Source: CAMTUH01 sp947084935 (GTDB lineage Bacteria; Pseudomonadota; Gammaproteobacteria; Coxiellales; Coxiellaceae). Taken from it: 64,000 bases of DNA. The position numbers and the translations under genes are program-made. Location of the stretch: NCBI GenBank assembly GCA_947084935.1, contig CAMTUH010000006.1, forward strand, positions 62,001-126,000, in the 5' to 3' direction. The notes beneath the pieces are model-generated. The model ran no database searches and was not told the DNA's origin. It saw only the letters and a list, made by a program, of their open reading frames with translations. Below are positions 1 through 10,499 of this stretch, in pieces; the first letter of the stretch is position 1; each line of letters opens with the position of its first letter.

Positions 1-199
1 CGGCGCCCGTTTCATTCACGGCATCGCGAACGCTGTCAAACACCGGCAATTTCAAATGTTTTTGGCCACCCTTACCCGGCGTCACGCCGCCGACCATTTT
101 AGTGCCGTAAGCAATCGCTTGTTCCGAATGAAAAGTTCCTTGTTTCCCTGTAAATCCCTGACAAATTACTTTCGTTTCTTTATTTACTAATACGCTCAT
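1..199 (-). CDS. sucD: Succinyl-CoA synthetase alpha subunit, N-terminal part (cut by window edge)
   Basis: The first 66 residues are present; the rest lies beyond base 1. The N-terminus ([20 protein letters not shown]) is typical of SucD, the CoA- and nucleotide-binding subunit that carries the phosphohistidine. With SucC it makes succinate, CoA and ATP or GTP from succinyl-CoA in the TCA cycle. The ATG overlaps the sucC stop by one base (TAATG), so the two are translationally coupled, as expected for subunits needed in equal amounts. Confidence 0.97.
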   Translation of the reverse strand, partial: MSVLVNKETKVICQGFTGKQGTFHSEQAIAYGTKMVGGVTPGKGGQKHLKLPVFDSVRDAVNETGA

Positions 200-1374
200 T
201 ATACTGATACTCTTTCATTCACGCGTTTAACCACTTGGGCGGCAGCATCAGAAAATCCTTTGGCCGCAATAATATCCATACCACTTTTCGCTAACTTCTC
301 CGCGCCTAATTCGGCGTTATTTCCTTCGAGACGAACCACGACGGGAACATTCACGCCCACTTCAGAAACAGCACTGATAATTCCATCGGCAATTAAATCG
401 CAGCGAACGATGCCACCGAAAATATTCACCAAAATACCTTTCACGTTTTTATCGGAAACGATAATTTTAAACGCTTCCGTCACGCGCTCTTTAGTCGCGC
501 CTCCACCCACGTCTAAAAAGTTAGCGGGCTCGCCGCCGTTGAGTTTGATTAAATCCATCGTCGCCATTGCGAGGCCCGCGCCATTCACCATGCATCCGAT
601 ATTTCCGTCGAGCTTGATGTAACTCAGTTCCCATTTTTGGGCCAGAGTTTCTTGCTCGTTTTCCTGCGTGGTATCGCGCATTTCGCGCAATTCGGATTGA
701 CGGTATAAGGCATTATCGTCGACATTGATTTTTGCATCCAAGCAAATCAGCTCGCCCGCCTTGGTAACGACCAACGGATTAATTTCCAATAAACTGAAAT
801 CACGATCGACGAATAAACGGTATAAATTAAGTAGAATATCCGTGAAAGACCGCATGCTTTCAATCGTTAATTCGAGCCCAAAAAACAATTGTCGGCATTG
901 ATACGGTTGCAAGCCCACCGCAGGATCGACCGTCACTTTTAATATTTTTTCCGGCGACTCGTGCGCTATTTTTTCGATTTCAACACCGCCTTCGGTTGAA
1001 GCCATAAAAACAATGCGCTGTGAAGCGCGGTCAATAACCGCACCCAAATACAATTCGCGCGCAATGTCTGAGGGCTTTTCAATTAATACTTGGTTGACGG
1101 GCTGACCGTGTTCGTCCGTTTGATACGTCACCAAACGTTTTCCCAATAAATCTTTAACCGCTATTTTTAGCGCTTCTTTGCTGTCGACGATGCGTACACC
1201 GCCGGCTTTACCGCGACCACCGGCATGTACTTGCGCTTTAACCACCCACCGATTGCCGCCGATTTTGCCTGCAGCATCAATCGCTGCTTCGGGGTTAAAG
1301 ACTACTTCACTCGGGGGGACCGGAATGCCGTATTCCGTTAATAAATGCTTTGCTTGATATTCGTGTAAGTTCAT
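199..1374 (-). CDS. sucC: Succinyl-CoA synthetase beta subunit (ADP/GDP-forming)
   Basis: The protein of 391 residues begins [12 protein letters not shown], the standard SucC start, with an N-terminal ATP-grasp domain and a C-terminal ligase domain ([11 protein letters not shown] near residue 320). It sets nucleotide specificity and binds succinate in the TCA-cycle enzyme. The open frame runs 52 codons further upstream, but those codons lie in a repeat element and match no SucC, so 1374 is the start. It follows sucB after about 150 bases of repeat and precedes sucD with a one-base overlap. Confidence 0.97.
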   Translation of the reverse strand: MNLHEYQAKHLLTEYGIPVPPSEVVFNPEAAIDAAGKIGGNRWVVKAQVHAGGRGKAGGVRIVDSKEALKIAVKDLLGKRLVTYQTDEHGQPVNQVLIEKPSDIARELYLGAVIDRASQRIVFMASTEGGVEIEKIAHESPEKILKVTVDPAVGLQPYQCRQLFFGLELTIESMRSFTDILLNLYRLFVDRDFSLLEINPLVVTKAGELICLDAKINVDDNALYRQSELREMRDTTQENEQETLAQKWELSYIKLDGNIGCMVNGAGLAMATMDLIKLNGGEPANFLDVGGGATKERVTEAFKIIVSDKNVKGILVNIFGGIVRCDLIADGIISAVSEVGVNVPVVVRLEGNNAELGAEKLAKSGMDIIAAKGFSDAAAQVVKRVNERVSV

Positions 1375-1415
1375 TTTGTAGACCTTCTCATTTTTCAATC
1401 GAACGATTATAAAAC

Positions 1416-1497
1416 GTAGCCTGGGTGCAGCCACGCTTCGTGGCGTAACCCAGGAACTCAGGAATTCCTTGATTTCGCATGGCTGCATCAAGGCTAC
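1416..1497 (+). repeat. Palindromic repeat family 2, copy 1
   Basis: An 82-bp element bounded by GTAGCC and GGCTAC. It contains two short hairpins, one around GCTTCG and one around the CCTTGATTTCGC segment. Related copies lie near 11911-12013, 18219-18275, 25170-25209, 26378-26482, 35657-35735 and 50019-50095, always between genes. The size and bounded ends suggest a non-autonomous mobile element of MITE type. This copy lies between sucB and sucC inside the operon. Confidence 0.85.
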
Positions 1498-1500
1498 ACA

Positions 1501-1522
1501 CTGCTTCCATGCAGGGATGACG
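1501..1522. repeat. Short palindrome (family 4) between sucB and sucC
   Basis: CTGC-TTCCAT-GCAG followed by GGATGACG. In the sucB-sucC mRNA (minus strand) the loop reads ATGGAA. The flanking GGATGAC matches the palindromes near 18388, 29547, 44061 and 44126, whose stems differ. Confidence 0.6.
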
Positions 1523-1526
1523 ACAT

Positions 1527-2759
1527 TCAAACTTCCAACAGCATCCGTGCGGGTTCTTCCAACATTTCTTTTATCGCCACTAAAAATAATACGGCTTCAC
1601 GACCGTCGATGACGCGGTGATCGTACGACAACGCCAAATACATCATCGGACGAATAACGATCTCACCCTTTTCTACCACAGCTCGTTCCGTTATTTTGTG
1701 CATGCCTAAAATAGCGGTCTGCGGCGGATTAATAATCGGTGTGGATAACATCGATCCGTAGGTCCCGCCGTTGGTAATCGAAAAAGTACCGCCCGTTAAT
1801 TCTTCCATCGTTAACCGTGCGCCTTTTGCGCGCTCGGCGTATTGACGAATGTTTTTTTCAATATCGGCCATACTCATATTTTCTGCGTTACGCAAAATCG
1901 GCACCACTAACCCGCGATCGGTACCAATCGCAATACCGATATCAAAATAATTGTGATAAATAAGATCATTACCGTCCAGCGAAGCATTGACGGCGGGATA
2001 GCGTTTTAATGCTTCAACGGCCGCTTTGGTGAAAAACGACATAAAACCAAGACGCACACCGTGCGCTTTTTCAAAGGAATCGCGATAAGTTTCGCGCAAA
2101 TCCATGATGGGTTTTACATTGATTTCGTTGAAGGTAGTCAGAATAGCTGCTTCGTGCTGTACTTGCACCAGTCGCTCGGCGATGCGCGCCCGAATGCGCG
2201 ATAACGGCACGCGTTTTTCCGTGCGATTGCCACCACCGGTTACCCCTTCGGGCGTTGCGACGGTCGGTTTTTTTTCTTGGGACGCCAGATAATCTTCCAC
2301 GTCTTGTTTCGTGAGGCGCCCGCCTTTACCCGTGCCTTTGATTTTTGCGACGTCAATTTCCTTTTCTGCGATTAATCGACGCACGGAGGGGCTTAATTCT
2401 TCGGAAGCGGTTTCCTCTTCGACTTCTTCAACAGCCGGCTTTTCAGATTTTTTTTCTGTGGTTTTTGCTTTCGGTTTTTCTGTTGGTTTTTCTTCGACTT
2501 TTTCCGATTTTTTAGCAGCGCCACCTTCTTTTAAGAGCGCGATGACTTGATTTGCCGTTACCGTTTCACCCTCTTTTGCCGTGATTTTCTCAATGACGCC
2601 ATCTCTCGGCGCAGGCACTTCCAACATTACCTTATCGGTTTCCAAATCCACCAAATTCTCATCGCGGGAAATAGATTCGCCTTCTTTTTTATACCACTTC
2701 GCTACGGTTGCATCCGCCACGGATTCCGGTAATACCGGCACTTTTATTTCAATGGACAT
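1527..2759 (-). CDS. sucB: Dihydrolipoamide succinyltransferase (E2 of 2-oxoglutarate dehydrogenase)
   Basis: The protein of 410 residues transfers the succinyl group from E1 to CoA through a swinging lipoyl arm. A lipoyl domain fills residues 1-75, with the modified lysine in DLETDKV (K43). An acidic, Lys/Glu-rich linker follows, then a peripheral subunit-binding domain near 124-160 ([11 protein letters not shown]). The catalytic acyltransferase domain ends with the DHRVIDG motif, with active His near 381. The ATG directly abuts the sucA stop. A lipoamide dehydrogenase (E3) gene is not in this cluster. Confidence 0.97.
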   Translation of the reverse strand: MSIEIKVPVLPESVADATVAKWYKKEGESISRDENLVDLETDKVMLEVPAPRDGVIEKITAKEGETVTANQVIALLKEGGAAKKSEKVEEKPTEKPKAKTTEKKSEKPAVEEVEEETASEELSPSVRRLIAEKEIDVAKIKGTGKGGRLTKQDVEDYLASQEKKPTVATPEGVTGGGNRTEKRVPLSRIRARIAERLVQVQHEAAILTTFNEINVKPIMDLRETYRDSFEKAHGVRLGFMSFFTKAAVEALKRYPAVNASLDGNDLIYHNYFDIGIAIGTDRGLVVPILRNAENMSMADIEKNIRQYAERAKGARLTMEELTGGTFSITNGGTYGSMLSTPIINPPQTAILGMHKITERAVVEKGEIVIRPMMYLALSYDHRVIDGREAVLFLVAIKEMLEEPARMLLEV

Positions 2760-5564
2760 TTACGTTTCCTCTTCGATTCCCAACGCATCGTTGATCAGCT
2801 GATTTTGAAGTTTGACGTGCAGGGCTGAATAGCCTGCCGCCGGTGCCGCCGACCCTGGCCGACCCGCGTATTGTAACGTTTGATCTTCGCGCATGCACTC
2901 AAATAATCGATGCCGCGTGCAAAACCAAGCCCCTTGATTCTTAGGCTCTTCTTGACACCACACCACCCGTGTGGCGTTCGGATACTTCTTGAGTTCTGCC
3001 TTTAATTCATCATACGGAAAGGGGTACAATTGCTCGATTCGAATAATGGCGACGTGATTGAGCTTATGCTCACTGCGCTTCGTCACTAAGTCGTAATAAA
3101 CTTTACCACTGCAGATCACGAAACGGGTAATCGCATCGGTTTTATGTGGTTCTGTTTCGGGAATCAATAACTGTAGTTGCCCTTTTGCTAATTCTTCCAA
3201 GCTGGACGCGGCCAGCTTATGCCGCAGCAAACTTTTCGGCGTCATGACAATTAACGGCTTTCGATACGGCCGCAATACTTGCCGACGCAACAAGTGGAAT
3301 ATTTGTGCGGGAGTCGTCGGCACAAAAACTTGCATATTATTTTGCGCGCACAATTGCAAATACCGTTCTAATCGAGCCGAAGAGTGCTCGGGTCCTTTTC
3401 CCTCGTAACCGTGCGGTAAAAATAAAACAAGGCCCGATAAACGATTCCATTTCTGCCAACCCGAGCTGATAAATTGATCTACGATCACTTGAGCAACGTT
3501 GGCAAAGTCCCCAAATTGAGCCTCCCAAATTAATAATGCATTCGGATCGGCCGTTGAATAGCCGTACTCAAATCCCAGCACACCGCACTCCGATAATAAC
3601 GAATCGTAAATATGTGCGCGCGCTTGATCGTCGCTAATGTGCGCGAGCGGTTCGTATGCTTCACCGGTGTTTTGATCGAAAACAACAGCGTGCCGATGAA
3701 AAAACGTGCCCCGCCGTGAATCTTCCCCCACCAACCGAACACGGTGGCCTTGATTCAATAACGACGCATAAGCCAAGATTTCTGCGCAACCCCAATCCAG
3801 AGGAGTTTTCCCCTCAACCATTTCTTGGCGGGCTTCATAAATAGCCTGAACTTTACGGTGCATCGTGAATTCTTTCGGCACCTCGGTGACTTTTTTACCG
3901 AGTTCTTTCAGTGTTTTCATCGGCACAGAGGTATCGACAACCGTCGTCCACTCTTGTCCCAAATACGGCGTCCAGTTAGCGGCGTAATGCGCCGATAATC
4001 CCTGTGGAATCGTCTCAACAATCTGACGCCCTTCGTCTAAGCGATTTCGGTATGCCGTCGTCCAGCGATCCACGTCGTCGCTGGTGCATACGCCTTGCTC
4101 GATGAGCTTTTTCGCGTACAGAGCACGCGTAGTGGGGTGTTCGTGAATAATCTTATACATCATAGGCTGCGTGGGCATGGGGTCATCAACTTCTTGGTGA
4201 CCGTGGCGACGATAGCAAACGAGATCAATAAAAACATCTTTGTGAAAAGTCATTCGATAGTCGAGCGCCAATTGCGTCACCGCGACAACGGCTTCCGGAT
4301 CATCCCCATTGACGTGAAACACCGGAGAATCCAGCATTTTTGCAATGTCGGTACAATAATAAGAAGAACGTGCATCTTGAGGGTCGCTGGTCGTAAAACC
4401 AACTTGGTTATTTAAAATAATGTGTATCGTGCCCCCCACATAGAAGGCGCGCGTCTGCGACATGCTTAACGTTTCCATGACGATGCCTTCGCCGGCAAAC
4501 GCCGCATCACCGTGCAGCATCACAGCCATCGCGTAATCTTGTTTTTGACCGTTCTGCCGCTCTTGCCGCGCACGCACAGAACCCATGGCAACGGGATTAA
4601 TAAACTCCAAATGCGACGGGTTAAACGCTAACGATAAATGAACGGGGCCTGCATCGGTTTTCACGTCGCGCGAATAACCGCGGTGGTATTTCACGTCGCC
4701 CGAGGTTAACCCGTAATCTTTTTTTCCTTCAAACTCCTGAAAGAGTTCCGCCGGTGATTGACCCATAATATTGAGCAGCACGTTCACGCGGCCACGATGC
4801 GCCATACAGATAACAATTTCTTCCACGTTTTTCTGACGCGCACGTTTCGTCAATTCATCCATCAAAGGAATTAAACAGTCGCCGCCTTCTAAGGAATATC
4901 GGACTTGCGCCACGTATTTGGTATCTAAATATTTTTCGAGGGTCTCGGCGTAAATTAATTGCTGTAAAATATTGTGTTTTAACTCGGGAGAAAATTCTAA
5001 AGACGGCAATTGATGTTCGACGTAATCGCGCAACCAATACCGTTCCCGTTCATCGGAAATCGAGCTGTATTGCACCCCAATCGATCCGCAATACGTTTGG
5101 CGCAGTTTTTCGTAAATTTCTTTTAAGGGAGCTTGCGGACTGTCCAACACTCCTGCCGTGTTAAACGTTTTGTTCATGTCCGCTTGAGTCAATCCATAAT
5201 GATCCAACTCAAGCCGTGAGTCTACCGGACGCTCCATTCCCAGCGGATCCAGCTGTGCATTGAGGTGACCAAAACGCCGATAGGCGGTAATTAATAAATC
5301 CACGGCGGCTTGCTTAGCCGGCACATTCATGGCTACCGAACAGCGCTGTTTCGCCAGCTCACGAAACTCCGAGCGAATGCCGGCGTGCGAAACATCCGCA
5401 ACTCCCGTTCCATTGGCGAGTGATTGGAAATACTGGCGCCACTCGTCACTCACGCTGCTGGGATCATTCAAGTAATTTTCGTAAAGCGTTTCAACATAAC
5501 CCGCGTTATTATCCGCAAGGTAAGAGCTTCTCTGAAATTGCTCGAGCAGTGATAATTTTTGCAT
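2760..5564 (-). CDS. sucA: 2-oxoglutarate dehydrogenase E1 component
   Basis: The protein of 934 residues matches the usual E1o length of about 930. It is the thiamine-diphosphate-dependent decarboxylase that starts conversion of 2-oxoglutarate to succinyl-CoA. The N-terminal E2-binding segment (YLNDPSSVSDEW) lies near residues 30-42. The substrate/TPP motif MAHRGRVNVL is near 254-263, and the TPP and Mg-binding stretch GDAAFAGEG ... NNQVGF is at about 352-390. It lies between sdhB and sucB in the operon order found in many Gammaproteobacteria. Confidence 0.98.
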   Translation of the reverse strand: MQKLSLLEQFQRSSYLADNNAGYVETLYENYLNDPSSVSDEWRQYFQSLANGTGVADVSHAGIRSEFRELAKQRCSVAMNVPAKQAAVDLLITAYRRFGHLNAQLDPLGMERPVDSRLELDHYGLTQADMNKTFNTAGVLDSPQAPLKEIYEKLRQTYCGSIGVQYSSISDERERYWLRDYVEHQLPSLEFSPELKHNILQQLIYAETLEKYLDTKYVAQVRYSLEGGDCLIPLMDELTKRARQKNVEEIVICMAHRGRVNVLLNIMGQSPAELFQEFEGKKDYGLTSGDVKYHRGYSRDVKTDAGPVHLSLAFNPSHLEFINPVAMGSVRARQERQNGQKQDYAMAVMLHGDAAFAGEGIVMETLSMSQTRAFYVGGTIHIILNNQVGFTTSDPQDARSSYYCTDIAKMLDSPVFHVNGDDPEAVVAVTQLALDYRMTFHKDVFIDLVCYRRHGHQEVDDPMPTQPMMYKIIHEHPTTRALYAKKLIEQGVCTSDDVDRWTTAYRNRLDEGRQIVETIPQGLSAHYAANWTPYLGQEWTTVVDTSVPMKTLKELGKKVTEVPKEFTMHRKVQAIYEARQEMVEGKTPLDWGCAEILAYASLLNQGHRVRLVGEDSRRGTFFHRHAVVFDQNTGEAYEPLAHISDDQARAHIYDSLLSECGVLGFEYGYSTADPNALLIWEAQFGDFANVAQVIVDQFISSGWQKWNRLSGLVLFLPHGYEGKGPEHSSARLERYLQLCAQNNMQVFVPTTPAQIFHLLRRQVLRPYRKPLIVMTPKSLLRHKLAASSLEELAKGQLQLLIPETEPHKTDAITRFVICSGKVYYDLVTKRSEHKLNHVAIIRIEQLYPFPYDELKAELKKYPNATRVVWCQEEPKNQGAWFCTRHRLFECMREDQTLQYAGRPGSAAPAAGYSALHVKLQNQLINDALGIEEET

Positions 5565-5606
5565 GGTTGAGACCTATGATAGTTTGTCTTTTAACCCAAC
5601 CGACTT

Positions 5607-6335
5607 TTATTCCTTCGTCTTGGGTTCACTCAGCATCGCCGTGCGAATTTTTCGAATGGCTTGTGTTGGATTGAGTCCTTTCGGACAAACCGTCGCGCAA
5701 TCCATGATGGTGCGACATCGAAAAACACTAAAAGGATCCTTTAATGCTTCCAGTCTTTCTTCCGTTGCCGTGTCACGACTATCGGCAATAAAACGATACG
5801 ACCACAATAAACCAGCAGGACCCACAAATTTATCGGGATTCCACCAGTACGACGGACACGAACTGGAACAACAGGCGCATAAAATACATTCGTACAAGCC
5901 GTCCAATTTCGCTCGCTCAGCAGGTGATTGTAAGCGCTCTTTTTGAGGCGGCTCTTCATTATTCTGTAAATAAGGCTTCATTTTTTTATATTGCGTGTAG
6001 AACTGTTCCATATCTACAATTAAATCACGAATGATTGGAAAGCCCGGTAAAGGACGCAGTACTACGTAATCCGGCAGGTGATGCAATTGCGTTACACAAG
6101 CCAACCCGTTGGTGCCGTTGATATTCATTCCATCCGATCCACAAACACCTTCACCACAGGAACGGCGCAACGCTACATCGGGGTGCGTTTCTCGAATCGC
6201 TTCCAGCGCATTGAGCAGCATTTTTCCCTTTATTTTTGAGACATCGAGCGTGAAGTCTTGCATGTGCGGCTTCTGATCCGTTTCAGGATTGAAGCGGGAA
6301 ATAGAAAACGTCATTATTCGCGAACTGTCTTTCAT
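5607..6335 (-). CDS. sdhB: Succinate dehydrogenase iron-sulfur subunit
   Basis: The protein of 242 residues relays electrons from the SdhA flavin to quinone in respiratory complex II. The [2Fe-2S] ligands are in CGEGVCGSDGMN and the following Cys. The 4Fe-4S and 3Fe-4S clusters use CILCACCSSSCP and CRTIMDCATVCPKG. The first ATG has a GAGGG ribosome site nine bases upstream and is preferred. An ATG seven codons inside (6314) would give the usual E. coli-like N-terminus. It starts 4 bases after the sdhA stop. Confidence 0.97.
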   Translation of the reverse strand: MKDSSRIMTFSISRFNPETDQKPHMQDFTLDVSKIKGKMLLNALEAIRETHPDVALRRSCGEGVCGSDGMNINGTNGLACVTQLHHLPDYVVLRPLPGFPIIRDLIVDMEQFYTQYKKMKPYLQNNEEPPQKERLQSPAERAKLDGLYECILCACCSSSCPSYWWNPDKFVGPAGLLWSYRFIADSRDTATEERLEALKDPFSVFRCRTIMDCATVCPKGLNPTQAIRKIRTAMLSEPKTKE

Positions 6336-6339
6336 AAAA

Positions 6340-8100
6340 CTAATCCCTCGGTTTTAACGGGAATGGAGCAATATCTTTGGGTTTCATGTTAACCGGCCGA
6401 TACGCAATTCGCCCATCACGAAAATACAGCGTGTGCTTCAACCAATGCTCATCGTCGCGTTCTCGGTAATCGTAGCGCGAATGAGCGCCGCGACTCTCTT
6501 TCCGGTTTTTTGCACAATGCGCAGTCGCAACGGCAACTTCCATGAGATTATCCAGCTCTAAAGCTTCAACACGCGCATTATTAAACGCATGGCTGAGATC
6601 CGTTAATTTTGCTTTTTGGAGTCGTGCGTGTAATTTCTCGAGCTTTACAATCCCCCCTTCCATTGGTTTTTCATCCCGAAAAACACCGAAATCATTCGAC
6701 ATGGTGTTTTGCATGTCGTGCTTCACGCTCGCCGGATCTTCCGTATTCGAAGGATTTTCCCAGCGTTTTATACGTGCAATCGCTGCATCCACGCCCGACG
6801 GGTCTTCGTCGCGATGCGGCAGACGATCTTTCAGCGCTTCTTCTAAGTACATGCCCGACGCTCGACCAAATACCACCAAATCCAGCAGCGAATTCGTTCC
6901 CAATCGATTGGCCCCATGTACCGAGACACAGGCACATTCACCGGCCGCATAAAACCCCTCGACCACTCGATCATTTCCCTTCTCATCCACCGTCAATACC
7001 TGACCGTGAATGTTGGTGGGGATACCGCCCATCATGTAATGACACGTCGGCAATACGGGAATCGGCTCCTTCGTAATGTCTACATGAGCAAATTTTTCCG
7101 ATAGCTCCATAATACCGGGCAATCGTTCGCGCAACAGCTTCGTGCCTAAATGATCCAGTTTTAATAACACGTGATCTTTGTTCGGGCCCGCGCCATTCCC
7201 CGCTTTGACTTCTAATAAAATAGAACGCGCTACCACATCACGACAATCCAAATCTTTTAAATGCGGTGAATAGCGCTCCATGAAACGCTCGCCTTTACCG
7301 TTGACTAAATAGCCTCCCTCACCGCGCGCACCTTCGGTAATCAAACAACCGACGCCGTAAATTCCCGTGGGGTGGAATTGCCAAAATTCCATGTCTTGCA
7401 CGGGCAGTCCCGCACGCAACGCTAAACCAATTCCATCACCCGTGTTGGTGTACGCATTACTCGTGGTTTCATAAATGCGTCCGGCGCCACCGGTTGCAAA
7501 TACCGTCGCACGAGATTTGAAGAAGACCAACTCTCCGGTTTCCATGCACAAAGCAACCACACCCACAATACTGCCGTCTTTACCCTTTACTAAATCGATG
7601 CCATACCATTCATAATAAAAATGCGTGCCCGCTTCCACGTTTTTTTGAAACAGGGTATGCAGCATGGCGTGACCGGTACGATCCGCGCACGCGCAGGTTC
7701 GTCGAGTAATATCCGCTCCAAAATCGCGGGTATGCCCACCAAAAGCGCGCTGGTAAATACGCCCATCGTCTAAGCGCGAAAAGGGTAATCCCAAATGTTC
7801 CAGTTCATAAATCGAGGGCGGCGCTTGTTGGCACATGTATTCAATGGCATCTTGATCGCCCAAATAGTCCGATCCCCGCACGGTGTCGTACATATGCCAT
7901 TCCCATTTATCGGGAACCACGTTGCCCAACGCTGCGGCAATTCCCCCTTGCGCAGATACGGTGTGCGATCGCGTGGGAAACACTTTTGAAATCACGGCGA
8001 CTTTGTAGCGCGACTGCGCCATTTGTAAGGCGGCACGAAGACCTGCACCACCCGCCCCCATAATCACGGCATCGTATTCTTTGACGGCAATAGTAGCCAT
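6340..8100 (-). CDS. sdhA: Succinate dehydrogenase flavoprotein subunit
   Basis: The protein of 586 residues oxidises succinate to fumarate and carries covalent FAD. The dinucleotide-binding motif GAGGAG is at residues 15-20, and the histidyl-FAD site is SHTVSAQGG (His46). HPTGIYG and the C-terminal [14 protein letters not shown], which binds substrate and FAD, are present. An upstream ATG at 8124 exists, but AAGGAG stands five bases before the ATG at 8100, and that start matches the family. It is the third gene of sdhCDAB. Confidence 0.97.
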   Translation of the reverse strand: MATIAVKEYDAVIMGAGGAGLRAALQMAQSRYKVAVISKVFPTRSHTVSAQGGIAAALGNVVPDKWEWHMYDTVRGSDYLGDQDAIEYMCQQAPPSIYELEHLGLPFSRLDDGRIYQRAFGGHTRDFGADITRRTCACADRTGHAMLHTLFQKNVEAGTHFYYEWYGIDLVKGKDGSIVGVVALCMETGELVFFKSRATVFATGGAGRIYETTSNAYTNTGDGIGLALRAGLPVQDMEFWQFHPTGIYGVGCLITEGARGEGGYLVNGKGERFMERYSPHLKDLDCRDVVARSILLEVKAGNGAGPNKDHVLLKLDHLGTKLLRERLPGIMELSEKFAHVDITKEPIPVLPTCHYMMGGIPTNIHGQVLTVDEKGNDRVVEGFYAAGECACVSVHGANRLGTNSLLDLVVFGRASGMYLEEALKDRLPHRDEDPSGVDAAIARIKRWENPSNTEDPASVKHDMQNTMSNDFGVFRDEKPMEGGIVKLEKLHARLQKAKLTDLSHAFNNARVEALELDNLMEVAVATAHCAKNRKESRGAHSRYDYRERDDEHWLKHTLYFRDGRIAYRPVNMKPKDIAPFPLKPRD

Positions 8101-8108
8101 TTCACTCC

Positions 8109-8450
8109 TTAACCCGCTATCCACAGTATTTCAATAGTCCACGCTAAAAAAGCGATTAATACCAAACAAACCACCGTTTCAAGAACCAAGCGTATGGGCC
8201 TGTTTTTCACGTAATCCGTAAACACCGTCCAAAGGCCAATCCATGCGTGCCACAAAATGCTGAGCAGCACGACAAAGGTAAACATTTTCATGGCGAGGTG
8301 GCTAAATAAAGCGTGCCATTGATCGTAGGTAATTCCAGGATGGCAGATGATGTATATATAGATAAGTAACGCGTAAGCGCCTATTAAAACGGCCGTCACT
8401 CGTTGGACCAGCCAATCGCGCAACCCACTTCGATCGACGTGCGCTACCAT
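8109..8450 (-). CDS. sdhD: Succinate dehydrogenase membrane anchor subunit
   Basis: The protein of 113 residues has three predicted membrane helices. The motif [15 protein letters not shown] is shared with SdhD and forms part of the quinone and heme b site. The longer open frame to 8627 overlaps sdhC. The start [14 protein letters not shown] at 8450 aligns with the family and overlaps the sdhC stop by seven bases, suggesting coupled translation of the two anchor subunits. Confidence 0.93.
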   Translation of the reverse strand: MVAHVDRSGLRDWLVQRVTAVLIGAYALLIYIYIICHPGITYDQWHALFSHLAMKMFTFVVLLSILWHAWIGLWTVFTDYVKNRPIRLVLETVVCLVLIAFLAWTIEILWIAG

Positions 8451-8830
8451 ATCCAAACTCCCAGCAAGATAACGGCGACGGCGGACAGCACAAACACGGT
8501 GTAAGCGCTGATGCGACCCGCGCGAACGCTCTCCCCGAAACCAAGGTCCATTGTTAAGTGTCGGATGCCCGCGAATAAATGAACGGCCGTGGCCGAAGCC
8601 ATGATCCAAACGCCCAGTTTCATCCAAGCATTATGCATCAGTAACTCTTTGAGGTGCTCGAAGGTCGCTGCGGAAACAATCGCTTCGTGGAGCAGATAAA
8701 GCATCAACGGAACGAATAAAAACAGCAAAACCCCGGAAATTCGGTGGGTGATGGACAGGATCGCCATCGGCGGAAAGTGAAACTTCGTCAAATCAAGGTT
8801 GATGGGTCGTTCAGCTTTCATTCCTGCCAT
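8444..8830 (-). CDS. sdhC: Succinate dehydrogenase cytochrome b556 subunit
   Basis: The protein of 128 residues has three membrane helices. The family signature RPINLDLTKFHFP...SITHRISG is near the N-terminus, and the heme b axial ligand is His84 in HLFAGIRHLTMD. It anchors complex II and helps form the ubiquinone site. It is the first gene of the sdhCDAB-sucABCD block, with a good promoter upstream (8896-8925). An ATG three codons inside (8821) is an alternative start. Confidence 0.95.
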   Translation of the reverse strand: MAGMKAERPINLDLTKFHFPPMAILSITHRISGVLLFLFVPLMLYLLHEAIVSAATFEHLKELLMHNAWMKLGVWIMASATAVHLFAGIRHLTMDLGFGESVRAGRISAYTVFVLSAVAVILLGVWIW

Positions 8831-8895
8831 TCCGGATTGCGTCCGTAAGGGGTTAATTTAATAGCGATATCTTTCGTGACCGCTTTGGCGTGGTG

Positions 8896-8925
8896 ATTAT
8901 AACGTAGTTTATGGATAAATCACAA
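8896..8925 (-). promoter_or_regulatory. Sigma70-type promoter of the sdh-suc operon
   Basis: On the minus strand the -35 TTGTGA (8920-8925) and a perfect -10 TATAAT (8896-8901) are separated by 18 bp. Transcription would begin near 8889, about 60 bases before sdhC. Confidence 0.7.
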
Positions 8926-9003
8926 ATACATCCGTGTACCGCACGTCGCTCAAAACCCCTCACCAATCCCGCTTGTACAAAAAACCGGATAGTTTGAAAG
9001 ATA

Positions 9004-9098
9004 TGGCGAAGTGAGTGGATCCTTTTGAAGGCAAATAAAGCGCAGGAGGGCGGAGCCCGACGAGCCATTGCCGGAAAAAGGATCCACTCACTTCGCCA
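9004..9098. repeat. Conserved-core hairpin element, copy A
   Basis: A 23-bp perfect inverted repeat (9004-9026 with 9076-9098; includes GAAGTGAGTGGATCC) encloses a 41-nt core at 9031-9071. The core is identical to those at 20781-20821 and 25239-25279. The outer stem differs from the other copies. It lies in the 339-bp sdhC-gltA divergent intergenic region, between the sdh promoter and gltA. The core can be read as an [12 protein letters not shown] peptide but no real gene is supported. Confidence 0.85.
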
Positions 9099-9169
9099 CT
9101 CGCTAAGCTCAACCTACCCACATAGTGTGCTATCATAAAAGAATCTGGTGCTGCTGGAGTAATCATGTC

Positions 9170-10456
9170 ATGGCCGATCGAAAAGCAAAATTATCTTTTG
9201 AAAAACAAACCGTTGAATTCCCCATTTACTCCCCCACGTTAGGCAAGGACGTCATTGATGTAAAAACGTTGGGCAACTACGGCGCTTACACGATAGACGT
9301 CGGCTTTTACTCAACGGCTTCGTGTGAATCAAAAATCACTTTTATCAACGGCGAAAAAGGAATTCTGCTTTACCGCGGCTATCCCATCGATCAGTTGGCT
9401 CACGACTGTGATTATATGGAAGTATGCTATCTGCTGATGCACGGGGAGCTTCCCAACAAAAGCCAAAAAGAATCCTTCGTTAAAGCCATCAAAGAACATA
9501 CAACCATTCACGAACAACTGACTAAATTCTTCAACGGGTTTCGACACGACGCGCACCCGATGGCGATGGTGCTCTCCACCGTCGGCGCGCTTTCAGCCTT
9601 TTATCACGATGCGCTCGACATCACGAATCCCGATCACCGCGAATTATCCGCCATTCGACTCGTGGCAAAAATGCCCACGCTCGCGGCGATGAGTTACAAA
9701 TATTCCATCGGCCAACCATTCATGCACCCGCAACAGGACATGAGTTACGCCGAAAATTTTCTGCACATGATGTTTGGCACGCCCTACGCCGATAAAAAAC
9801 CGGATCCCATTTTGGCACGCGCAATGGACCGCATTTTTACGCTGCATGCCGATCATGAACAAAACGCGTCGACGACAACGGTACGCGTAGCAGGATCGAC
9901 CGGCGCTAATCCGTTTGCCTGCATTTCCGCAGGAATCGGCGCTTTGTGGGGCCCCGCGCACGGCGGTGCAAATGAAGCCGCGCTCAACATGCTTCGTCAA
10001 ATTGGTGATGAGAAAAATATCGATCAGTACATCAAAAAAGCGAAAGACAAAGATGATCCGTTTCGTTTAATGGGATTTGGCCACCGCGTTTATAAAAATT
10101 ACGATCCGCGCGCCAAAGTGATGCGTGAAACCTGTCACGAAGTGCTGGATGCCGTGGGCAAACACAACGAGCCGTTATTTAAATTAGCGATGAAATTGGA
10201 AAAGATTGCTTTAGAAGATCCGTATTTCGTCGAGAAGAAGCTGTATCCGAACGTGGATTTTTACTCTGGCCTGACGCTCAGTGCGATTGGAATTCCTTCC
10301 AATATGTTCACGGTTATTTTTGCTCTGTCGCGAACCGTAGGATGGATTTCGCATTGGATGGAGATGATGAGCAATCCCGAACACCGCCTCGCCCGCCCCC
10401 GTCAATTATATACGGGCAAAACACAACGCGACGTGGTTCCTCTAAATAAACGCTAA
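9170..10456 (+). CDS. gltA: Citrate synthase (type II)
   Basis: The protein of 428 residues condenses oxaloacetate and acetyl-CoA at TCA-cycle entry. It has the N-terminal beta-rich domain of hexameric, NADH-regulated Gram-negative enzymes. Catalytic regions include GPAHGGANE and the signature [13 protein letters not shown]. The open frame starts at 9125, but [12 protein letters not shown] at 9170 has TGGAG ten bases upstream and matches the family. A -10-like TATCAT lies at 9131-9136 with a poor -35. It is divergent from the sdh-suc operon. Confidence 0.97.
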   Translation: MADRKAKLSFEKQTVEFPIYSPTLGKDVIDVKTLGNYGAYTIDVGFYSTASCESKITFINGEKGILLYRGYPIDQLAHDCDYMEVCYLLMHGELPNKSQKESFVKAIKEHTTIHEQLTKFFNGFRHDAHPMAMVLSTVGALSAFYHDALDITNPDHRELSAIRLVAKMPTLAAMSYKYSIGQPFMHPQQDMSYAENFLHMMFGTPYADKKPDPILARAMDRIFTLHADHEQNASTTTVRVAGSTGANPFACISAGIGALWGPAHGGANEAALNMLRQIGDEKNIDQYIKKAKDKDDPFRLMGFGHRVYKNYDPRAKVMRETCHEVLDAVGKHNEPLFKLAMKLEKIALEDPYFVEKKLYPNVDFYSGLTLSAIGIPSNMFTVIFALSRTVGWISHWMEMMSNPEHRLARPRQLYTGKTQRDVVPLNKR

Positions 10457-10499
10457 TCACTAATCCGAACCAAGGGAATCCTTTTGCCTCGATTCGCTG

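Noticed and set aside
1375..1530. In-frame 52-codon extension of sucC
   Set aside because: It is encoded by repeat families 2 and 4, and SucC proteins begin at MNLHEYQ.
8451..8627. The 59-codon N-terminal extension of sdhD
   Set aside because: It is the shifted frame of sdhC; the family start is MVAHVDRS at 8450.
8853..9068. A 71-codon minus-strand ORF beginning MARRAPPSC
   Set aside because: Most of it is the translation of hairpin element A; a similar peptide arises wherever the core occurs (20645-20848). No ribosome site or independent support.
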